Notes under the pieces: model-generated
Database searches by the model: none
What the model saw: the letters and a program-made list of their open reading frames with translations, nothing else
Told to the model about the DNA's origin: nothing
Source of the DNA: Apostichopus californicus
Lineage: Eukaryota > Echinodermata > Holothuroidea > Aspidochirotida > Stichopodidae
DNA: 35,288 bases
NCBI GenBank assembly: GCA_020650975.1
Contig: JAIPMN010025056.1
Coordinates: 1-35,288, forward strand
Reading direction: 5' to 3'
Part shown: positions 20,620 to 30,184 of the stretch, one piece after another
Numbering within the stretch: the stretch's first letter is position 1
Layout: each line of letters starts with the position of its first letter
Program-made: the position numbers and the translations under genes

Positions 20620-22780
20620 TATTTTTGGATGCCAATGTCAATTTAAGAAATTTAGGTTTCAATTGCTCTGTATTTAGGGACCAAGCTTTGTCAGCCCCCC
20701 CCCCCTACCCCCCAAAGAAAACAAAATATGTATACAAGCAGGATTATTTGAGATCCAGTGGGTTTGTTAAATTCATAACAGAACTTGCTAATTTACCAAA
20801 AAATATATATATCCTGAAAAACTGTAACCAGTTATTTATAAGTTTTTTTTTTCTTCTTAAATTCAATGGAGCTGTTGTGGCCACAATGCGTAATTTACAA
20901 CGACTCTTTTGTCCTAAAAAAACAAACAATATTATTATCTTACCCATTTGCAGAGTAATGCATTGCTCTCGTGGACAGCAATATTTCAAGTTGCTCTTTA
21001 CACGAGAAATATCCTGTCCAATTTTTGCTATGTCAGTGTGGTCTAGTCAATAGGAACTATGTTATTACGTTTATCTGTATGTGTAGTTTTCAATGGTCTT
21101 GTATATTGTACGATTCCTCACCCTGCGCAGATTGTGATTATTGCAGAAATGGTGATAAGCTTTAACTGCTATTCAGGATTTTAAACAAAAAGGAATTTTT
21201 CGAAGCACTTTTCCAGTTTCAGTTGTGTTTATATTTCTACTTATTGCCAGAGATGCACACCAATGTCATAGAAAACAGCTCTTCAAAGACATGGAGATTT
21301 ATTTGTTTTTTGCACTTCTACTATTTCCGTAACATATTCATAAAAGCAGCAATTGTGTGGACACATGGACCTTGTGGGACAAACTATTTCAGCATTATTG
21401 TAAGGCGGTAAGGCGGTAGAACCGTTTCATTTTAGCCGTCAACAATCTCTCGTTGATCGCCCCATTACTGTAAGTGATAAATAAGGAGAGCTACATCCAA
21501 AGTTTAGTTACATATGCCAGTTATTCATCCTTACTAAATTTTCTTTTACATTACGGTAAAAACTGCATGTCAGGAAACGATTGAAGCTGCATGTTAAAGT
21601 TTGTATGCAACTGGAGAGACGAATTCTGTACTTCGCTGTTAAAGTATGTTATCCTCTCGTATACAAAGCTTTCAAATGTAGCGTTTCTTATAGTAAATAA
21701 TCAGGGTTCGAACTAAATGTCAAGATCAGTCGTATTCTCTATTCCAATGACAGAAAATTTTGCAACTTTAGCGTAAAACGCGACGAAAGTTCTCCCACAA
21801 CATATCAGGTGGGTCTTACAGTCACTGTTTACAGTGGTCTGTTGGACCACTGATAAATTTGAAAAGTGGGTTGCTTCCAAGGCTTTTCTAACAAAAGGAA
21901 AACATGAAAGACACCAATTAGACCCAGAATCTTCCTTATAATCAAGTTGCCATCTCACTAAGGCATGAAGAAAGAAGGGGGGTGGGGGCTAGGGGGGAGA
22001 ATGGGGAGGGGGAGACACTGTCCCATTATCTAGAGACGTGTTATATTAGAGTGACTTTGACATCAGTCAGTGTCTCATCACAAAAAACAGAAGATGACAC
22101 AGCTGTTTCTAGTTTGATATTCTCTGCCCACATCTTGTTACGAATCAATTTAAATCAAAGTTTTGATATCTTTTGACCTTGGCTTTGATAGCGATTTTTA
22201 AACCCTCTTTTAAAAAAATGGAATACAAAAGGTTTGTTATAGAGTAGCTCTAAATATTAGCCATTCAATTATCGGATTTGAAGCTCAATTTTTCTCAGTC
22301 GTTGGCCATTCAATCTTCGTATATTGTTGTTATATTTCTGTCTTTTTTTATGATTAGGTTAGAGATTTCAGTAGATGCGGCCTAAGCTTAATGGAAGTCG
22401 TCTGTCGGTTTGTCAGACGGGCCTGTCTAAATCTAAATGAGGTTTGGGGAAATGGGCAGGATTGCTATTTTAACTAGATCATGAATGAGTCATGTTAGTG
22501 TTACGTTGCTATGACAATGTGCCATAAATGTTGTATTTCATGGCACATTATTGCCAGTTTGTCTAATCAATTGGGTGGGTTCAATATCTCATCGAAAAAG
22601 ACTAGTATCAGACGTGAAATTGAATTTGCTGGAAAGTAAAGAACACTGTTTTATGTGGCAGTGACTGCTCGATGCTAGACAATTCATTTAGTCTTGACAT
22701 ACAAGAAAGAAGCCTGACCATGTGGAAACAATGAAATCTCAAAAACCAGCCCTGCAAGTGCTATCAATCCTGAATAACAC
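20620..22780. other. Intergenic DNA without recognisable gene
   Basis: AT-rich with an 11-base C run at 20695-20705 and a G-rich stretch at 21976-22015. Several short open frames exist on both strands but none shows a domain, biased composition or splice context that would support a gene. Confidence 0.6.
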
Positions 22781-22783
22781 TCT

Positions 22784-23051
22784 ACGGAGTGTTAGCTCAG
22801 TGTTAGCTCAGTGTCAGCCCAGGAGTGTTAGTTCAGTGGTTAACGCCGGTGCCTTTCAATCATAAGGTCCCCGGTTCGAGTCACTCTTAGATTAATGTAT
22901 GTCCTCCAGTTACAGAGTTGTTGACAATTCATAATCATGGACATAAAATATGAATCTAAGAGACGGACTTCGGTCAGCTTGGGGCTTTGATAAGCCAATG
23001 AGGCTTCTTCGCAAGTTCCTGCTTGCAGGAGGATCTAAAATACATACAATA
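22784..23051 (+). repeat. tRNA-headed SINE, copy 2, with duplicated head
   Basis: The full head starts at 22822 (GGAGTGTTAGTTCAGTGG) with a good B-box GGTTCGAGTCACT (22873-22885). The body matches 4677-4920, keeping ACTTCGGTCAGCTTG, GGCTTTGATAAGCC and GATCTAAAATACATAC. Before the head, 22784-22821 repeats GTGTTAGCTCAGT fragments, a small tandem duplication of the promoter part. The B-box is closer to consensus here than in copy 1. Confidence 0.87.
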
Positions 23052-24309
23052 TGAATGATTGGGCGGGGGGAGGGGGATTGAGTAGGAGTTGGGACATCGC
23101 TGCCCCCTCTTCTACCCACTTTGAACAAAAACTTGGCTTTGTGCTGGTAACTTTAGATAGCTGACATTAAATTTGGCTTTTCATTTTGATCCCTTCCCCC
23201 GGGTCTTGGAGATTATCCCCAAATGGGTACATGGAAACGGGTAACATTTCAAGATTTTGCAATTACAATTTTGGTGACAGCTTTAACAGTTGTTTCCAAT
23301 GTGTCTTAGAACCAAAAGTTTTTTCGGAACCAACTATTTAGTTGGACAGAAAAGTTCGAATTGTAAAAGCTAGGGCAAGATTCATCTCTAAGAATCCCAA
23401 AAAGTTTGTTATTATTATGTGATGGATGAACCTTTGACAGATTTAGCAGAAATCTTAGTTATGATGAGTTATGTTTTTGATCTTAAAGGTTGTTCTTATC
23501 CCTGACACCTCCTCCACCCACCCACCCCCCTTCCTTTTTTTTCCAAATAATCTGTCTTCATGAATGATACATGACTTCTACCAGGCTCCACCACTGATTA
23601 AACATCATTATTTATTGATTGATCAAATAAGTTAACATTTGTCATAGCAACATAACAAAAAAAAAGGGTTTATTTGGAAGCTGAACAGTCGTTGACGTAA
23701 ATGTTACTCCACAAGTTTGACTCGTGGACAGACACGCTGACAATTAGTCTAAAGATTCGAACCTTTTATTAGTCACATTTTGAAGTGGTAACATCTTTTT
23801 ATCAGGCACGTTCCAAATGCTGCTCCCTAATACAATGCGTGTCAAGCTTTGTGCAGTTATTGCATATTATTTTTAAGTAGTTATGATTATATTAGATTAG
23901 ATGTATAGGACAATTAAAATGAAACAAAAAGGGGTCTTTCATTTAAAAGCTTGCATGTCTAAACTTTCAAGTTTCTGTTTGTAAGTTTTGTCCTTGGGTT
24001 GACATCTTTTGAGCAGTGTGCTTTTATGATTCACAAAATTGATTCATGCAGATTGGATTTACTCACACATTAATGAGTGACTTAATTGATGCTAATGATT
24101 AATTTCAACGATTACATATCAGACTGAAGTTTTCTTTAGTTTAATGTTTAATAGAAATGAACCTTAGCAGTGGTTTTAAAGGAACATTATGGGTTTAAAA
24201 GAAATATAAAATTATGATAATAAACAAAAACGGAAGAAAAAGAAACTCGATCAAGTATTTTCTTTTGTGAAGATTTTCATTCATAGATTATAATGGATGC
24301 GTTTATTTT
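23052..24309. other. Intergenic DNA without recognisable gene
   Basis: Contains a G-rich patch (23065-23080) and a C-rich patch (23505-23530). No gene, RNA or mobile element is recognised. Confidence 0.6.
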
Positions 24310-24820
24310 AGTTTAGAGACCCAAGGATCAGGAAGCCTTACTTTACAGTAGCTTATTTGAGACCCTATCCGTGTTAGATCGTGGATGAACACCGGCTTAT
24401 TTCAAGCCTTCTCTTTTCGATAAGTATTCAGAGGATAACGAGGCAGGGGTATGACTTCGCGCCCATTCCTGCCCCTGGGACCGCCATGTAACGCCCCATT
24501 CGACGGACGAGAGTGTATGCCCCAGCATCTGACCACTTTCTCAAATACTGAGTGACAAAGGCACCCCATTCGACATCATTGCAGTGCAGCCATGACGAAC
24601 AAATTGTTTCGAAACCAAATGAAGTACAAACAACCCCTTTTCCCAAGTTCACAAATCAGAAATACCAAATCCACTGAAGACTGCACATCACCGATGCAAT
24701 GCAGCAATTTTTGAATAGGTCAAGAGAATCTGGCTCCTGGCGGAATTTTGATCCTGGAAACTATGGATTGTGAAGCAGACACTCTAACCGCTGAACCAAG
24801 CCTTTGCCCTTACTGGGATT
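24310..24820 (-). repeat. Long tRNA-headed SINE, minus strand
   Basis: On the minus strand the head reads TTGGTTCAGCGGTTAGAGTG (A-box) and, further on, CCAGGATCAAAATTCC, a decayed B-box. This head lies at about 24735-24810. It is followed by a body of some 400 bp whose distal part recurs in truncated form at 2881-2995. The body has an open frame (24428-24652) with no recognised protein similarity. The 3' end is approximate. Confidence 0.6.
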
Positions 24821-27800
24821 AAATGTGCCTATTGTTGTCACTTACAAAAATAAAAATTGTTAAGCTCTTTCCTCCCAAATGTGAGATAAACAAAACTTGT
24901 ATCAACCTAGCTGCAGTGCTCCTTTACATAGGTTGGACACATTAATGTTAAGATTGGAGGGTTGGGGAGGAGGGAGGGAAAGATGAGTATAGTCATGTAC
25001 ATATGGTTACATTTGGTGTTGTAAAGAGTATCAAAATACTGTTAATTATACAGTCCATCCTCCCTCATATCCCTTCCTCCTCTTTGAGAGTTGTCAAAAC
25101 TGATTATAATATTTTTCTTTTTTTTTAAATGGTATACCTTACCGAAAATTCTAAAATGTAAAAATCACCAGGATTGGCCCAAAATATGCCAAGAAGTCAA
25201 AGACCTGCTCAAAAATAAATAAACATAATTTACTGCCGACTCCATGATCCAACCGGCGGCGCCGGTGCCTTGAAACATGCGGCGCCGGGGCCTTGAAATG
25301 TGCGGCCCATTTGGTACCTCGAACGAAACTAGCACCTTTCCCAAACAAGATTGTATTTCATGAGCCGTTTGTGTGGATGATGCAGAGGAAATCCAGCACC
25401 GGTTCCGAGCCGGTTCACCAGGTAGGTCGATCCATTTTCAATGGTTTACAACATATCAAAGTGAATTTCTTGCAGTCTTTACAGTCAATACTCCTCACTG
25501 AACAATTTGGAAAGCCAGAGCCTCCAGGAAAAAGTACTAAAGAAAAAGTTATTGGTGGGTTTCCTCTTGTTATAAACAAATCATTTCATTGTGTAAGATA
25601 AATCCAGACAGTTATATCCCACTACGTCACTTTAATGGATAGAACCGAAACGTATTAGTTATGTTACAGTGTCAGTCAGTTCAACCAATGGTTCAACCTT
25701 ATACTAAGTACGGCGATGTCACGTTATAGAAGGGGTTATTAGGTTATCTGGCGTATCTGTTATCTGTGATAGGAAGACAATCCTGGAAGCCAATTATCTG
25801 ATCAAAAGGCCAAATAGATGACGAATAAGGAAGTAAGATCCTCGGAGGATAAGACGGCAAAGTCCTGTTTTGTAGAAAACGCTTGACTGAGTAATGTTTA
25901 GGTCAAAGCCCGCTGTAGTGTACGGTAACAGGAACATTAACGTACGATTAGTTTTGTATTCTGATTGATACGAAAATGAGGCGGAAAAGGAAGTAAGAAA
26001 AACACCCCTTTACTATAGGTAATGTTTCTGTAGCTCTATCGTTGTTACACATATTCAACCTAAAAATGTGAAAACGCCCCAAGGCTCTAACTAGAATGAA
26101 ACACAAATACGTAATACAAATACATTTGATTGCAAATAATATAGCTTAAAGTAAAAAAAATGGAATGTTTCTGATTGTTTCATAAACTATACTGTGAGAG
26201 TGTCTAATCGAAAATGTGTTGAATGCTCGATTAAGGCTTGAAATAAAAATAAAATAAAAAAGAAGCAACATACAGATAATAATCCCCTCCCCTCCCCCCC
26301 CCCACCCCTCACCAAAAGAGGAATTAAACTTATGATTCCTCTCGAAATATTAATTGCACTATATTTTAGCATCAGTCGTTTTAAAGCAAGACTCAGGATT
26401 TGGTTCAAATCCAAGAATCAGCCTATTATCATGACCCCCCCCCCCCCTATCAAACCAGAATATCCACTAAATCCACGAAACATGTACAAGTACGGACTCG
26501 TGTACTACAAGCAGTGGCGTTCGCAAAGGAAGGGGACATGACCCCACTCCCATCGTCAGTCGGGGAAAGTGGTTCATTCGGGGAGTTGTTTACATTCGGC
26601 CAAAATATCAATACTATATTTATTACCTCAAACTTGCGATTAGAGCTACTTATAGGCCATATTCCTCACAACGCGCCATTTGACGTCTAAACTATTTATT
26701 TATTTCTGGGGGGAGAACCCCCAAACTTCCGTACATGAGACTCAGCTTCAATGAACTCAGTGCTGTCCAACCTGCTTCACAAAATCCTAGATTAGCCTTT
26801 GGCCTTCCATTCGTGTACATGTCCGTATCTAAAATCAGTCGGGGAGGTTTCTTCACTTCTCTCCCCCACCCAAGGTTGGTTGTATACTGCACAGACAGAC
26901 AGACACTCTGCCAACATGGTATGTGATAGCTCCTCTTACATTAATCAACAAGGGATAAGCCTGGAGCATTATCATTCCGTGTAGTCTCATTCCAGTTGCA
27001 TTCATCGGTTTAATACACATTGGAATCATTAAAACAGACACTGCAGACTTCATATCGGATTTGATTTGTCACCTTTTAACCGGTAAAATGTTCACACACA
27101 CAAAATTCGTCTCTGATTCCCGCCTCAAATGTTGTAACTTTGGGGATAAACGAAAGTTATTTTGAAAGTATAAGAGACACTATGTATGACTATACTATTA
27201 AAGGGTTTATTTCCGTGTGTCACAGAAGTCGTTTTTTGTCAGGTTCGACCAAGCATTAGATTCATGATGTAAAACATAAACCATGTTACCATGGTTACTC
27301 GTAATTATCTAAACCACATCATAGGTAAATAACAGAAAGTATATACTAGGGAAAAGTAACCATAACCTTTATAAAGTTTGGGACGTTCAACTTTGAGTCG
27401 CTTTGAGTTTCATTTCCAAAATGGGCTAAAATAGGGGAGGTGTTATTGTTCAAGTTTGTGTACTCTCAACACAATGAAGTGAAAACATAAGTAGGCCTAC
27501 CAACCAAACAACGAAATTCAAGGGTAATTTTTTTTTATTAATTTCAGTAAAATTACAAACAAATTGGCCGTGATAGTCAATCTATTTAATCAATAAATAA
27601 GCACTTTGGAATATGTTCACTTTCATTTTCAAAATGAATATACAAATATTCTTACTTGTTTTCAAAAATAATGGCACTTTAACTGTACCTTACTATTTTC
27701 TTCTTGTTGACACGTTTGCGACTGTCGGCAATAAAACTAATTTTGATGTTGCGAACCGTGACAATTTCTCTGCTGTCATTTCCGATGAGAATTTCAATAA

Positions 27801-28279
27801 CATCTTATTTATTTATTTGTTTGAAAAGTGACCCAGAAGCAACACACAAAAATCAAAAGCAAAAGCTAGACTTATGGCCTCAAAATAACTTGTTTACAAT
27901 GTACTACAAACGTATCAAAGAACGAAAGGTATTAGGTGTTATCTAATGGGTACGGCTTTGTATGAGGTTCAAGAACAATTTATGTAGTTATAAAACAATG
28001 GGTTTAAAAGCGTTTTGGTGCAGTCTGCATGGGGAGCCGTCCTCAAATTTAAAGGAGCAAAGGAACCTAAATTGAAAGAGTAATAACTCGACAACCGTAA
28101 TTGCTGTATGTAATTTTGACTGGCACTCAATATTACTTTTTCATTGCACAGTGTCATATCAACAATAACATCTTTCCTTAAGTCATACTTTATGAGGTAC
28201 TTCCCCCCCCCCCTTATCCAGTCCGACCCCACCCCTCCCTGTTCTATAGACCGGTAGTGAAAATGGGCAGTTTATTATG
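24821..28279. other. Intergenic DNA without recognisable gene
   Basis: Holds a GC-rich 23-bp duplication (25256-25301), C runs at 26294-26303, 26435-26447 and 28203-28213, and one TAGGCCTA (27492). An AGTGGCGTTCGCAAAGG segment near 26513 is reminiscent of ends of dispersed repeats. No coding region can be supported. Confidence 0.55.
25256..25301. repeat. 23-bp GC-rich tandem duplication
   Basis: GCGGCGCCGG(T/G)GCCTTGAAA is present twice back to back (25256-25278 and 25279-25301), in the most GC-rich patch of an AT-rich region. Confidence 0.85.
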
Positions 28280-28499
28280 GAATTATATCGCTACTTTTTA
28301 AAAAAAAGTCGCCCATGCAGGAAAGAACCTGGGCACGAAAACCAAACTAACGAACGACTGATTCGCTCTCAACCCCATGCAGTCCCCTTGCATCGGGACT
28401 GTGACTGTGTGATCATCGTCAGGTGTGCATCACCATTCCCCTCGAAAGGGAACAGATACTACACATGATCTTAGCCAAAAGGCCGAGAATTATATCGCT
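28280..28499 (-). mobile_element. U2-snRNA-headed SINE, copy B, with 13-bp target duplication
   Basis: Read on the minus strand from 28489, it begins with the U2 5' end (CTCGGCCTTTTGGCTAAG, then GATCATGTGTAGTATCTGTT) with the branch-site recognition GTAGTA intact. It continues into the same non-U2 body as copy A. It ends with a GCCCA...TGGGC hairpin of about 24 bases, a T run and AAAAA. GAATTATATCGCT occurs at 28280-28292 and 28487-28499, a target-site duplication showing retroposition. It is not a normal U2 gene because stem-loop IIa, the Sm site and the 3' domain are replaced. Confidence 0.85.
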
Positions 28500-29477
28500 T
28501 TGTTTGTTTCTCATGCAACTCAGGTTCTGTTCAGAGCAGCGTTTCGTTCAAACATAGGACCCTAGGTGTGGATTATTTTCTTTTTCTTTCACTCTGGTTG
28601 AACCCAGGACGGTATATGTGTGGTTGCACGCCCAGCCATCAAAATAAAGTTGGTAACTTGCATGATTGCATTCCGCCGAAGTGTTCTCTCAAACTGGCAA
28701 ACCGCTTTCTTTTAGACAGCATTCTTTTATCATATAATTTTATTTTTGTTTGAATGTTCAAGTTCGCTGTGATAGGAACTGACTATCTTGTATATGCAAA
28801 TTCAGCCAAATGAAGCAATGGTAGTTCAAAATATGTGTGGGCGTACTTTTACGGGTTTTGGAGAGGTACACCTTGGGGGAGAGAAATGGGCAAAACATAA
28901 TAAAAAGTTCTGTTGTGGGTATAGCAGAGTAAGGGGATATAGAATGGTTGCTATTGTTTTTTACAACCTTTCTCCATTCATGTGTTGTTGGCATCCTAAT
29001 TTGCTTAACTTAAAATCTTATTTCGTTGTTAGTCTGAGTGGTTGGCTCCCTGCTGCAAGATATACACATAGACCTATTTTCTCTCGTGTAGTTCTGTGCG
29101 TGTTATTATTTCTCACATTCATTGCTTGTCCACGGCAAAATCAAAGTCATGCGTTCTCTACAGTACGCCATACAATATATATGTTAAATGGGTGTAGTGA
29201 TTTTCGTCTATATTTAACTTCACAATTATTAAGACCTAATTAGCGTTCCATGAAAACAATTTTTTCCCCGAATTATAAGAGCAGTCCTTACCACCATCTA
29301 ATCTTTATTATATCCATTGCTCAATTCGAGCTCAATAGCTCAATTCGACACCCTGCAGTTTTGACTACTTTCTGCATTCACCACAGAAATTGGGTAAAGA
29401 GGTTAAGCTTTACGCTATTAAAACTTGTTCAGGTCCTTCTATTATCTATTTCCCTTTGTGCAATGAGTTAGAACTAA

Positions 29478-29523
29478 GTTCAACCAGGGAGTTGTTATTC
29501 CATAACAACTCCCTTGGTTCAAC
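29478..29523. repeat. 46-bp near-perfect hairpin
   Basis: GTTCAACCAGGGAGTTGTTA and its inverted partner TAACAACTCCCTTGGTTCAAC are separated by about five bases. The arms pair along about 20 bp with a one-base bulge and one mismatch. It may be a small foldback element; no target duplication is clear. Confidence 0.8.
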
Positions 29524-30169
29524 AAACAGTTCGCCCTTACTGTTGCACTATTTCTGATTTTCTTCTTTCAAGCTCATCTGTGTATAAAGTTCAAATTTTA
29601 ACACGTCAAGTAGCCTATTACTTACAGGACAAGTATTGCTCCTAACTTTATTGCTTACAACTTTCGTCTTCCCAAACCAAATTAACAAAAGTTTTTCAAA
29701 AATGTTTTCCAGGATATTTGTGAACCTCAAATGCAATTCTGCACTGAGTCACTGAGAAATGTTAAAATAGACAAAACCCAACAATCAAAATTATGCATAT
29801 ATGCTTAAGACGTTTGTGACGAATGACTGCATGCTAAGAAAGGGAAAAAACTTCTCATTCGACTTGGAAAGTAACCTGGTTTGAACGACAAGACTGAAGA
29901 CTCAATCAAGTTTAGTTCATCCATTGTTGATCTACTCGATAGATAGCCAGGCCTATGGGTTTTTAAAGTTTTAACAATAACTAATTGGCATATTTTTCAT
30001 TAGGCCTATACCAAAACTATCTACATTCATTTGAAGTGTTTCATCTTATGGCGTCACGCATTGATCACGGAAGTAATATGACTTCAGTGAAATGCAAACT
30101 AGCAGTTCCCCTGACACGTTTCAACCATGACATCTCCAGAATAAGAAAGATGTTTCTATTTGTGTGTGT

Positions 30170-30184
30170 GGGGGGGGGGGGGGG
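30170..30184. repeat. GT repeat followed by a run of 15 G
   Basis: A short TG repeat runs into 15 consecutive G. On the minus strand the flank reads CAGTGGCGTAT, similar to the terminus at 67-82. Confidence 0.85.

Noticed and set aside
20625-21053. 142-codon open frame on the + strand
   Set aside because: Lies just after the ARPC4 polyadenylation signal, is driven by C-run and T-rich translation, and has no domain.
22822-22890. tRNA gene
   Set aside because: A- and B-boxes are present, but the sequence continues into the SINE body shared with 4677-4920 and does not give a clean cloverleaf with a 3' end.
24428-24652. Minus-strand open frame of 74 codons
   Set aside because: It lies inside the long tRNA-headed SINE and has no protein-family signature.
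28788-29243. A 151-codon open frame on the + strand, the longest in the right half
   Set aside because: No recognisable domain, no splice or polyadenylation context and composition like the surrounding AT-rich DNA.
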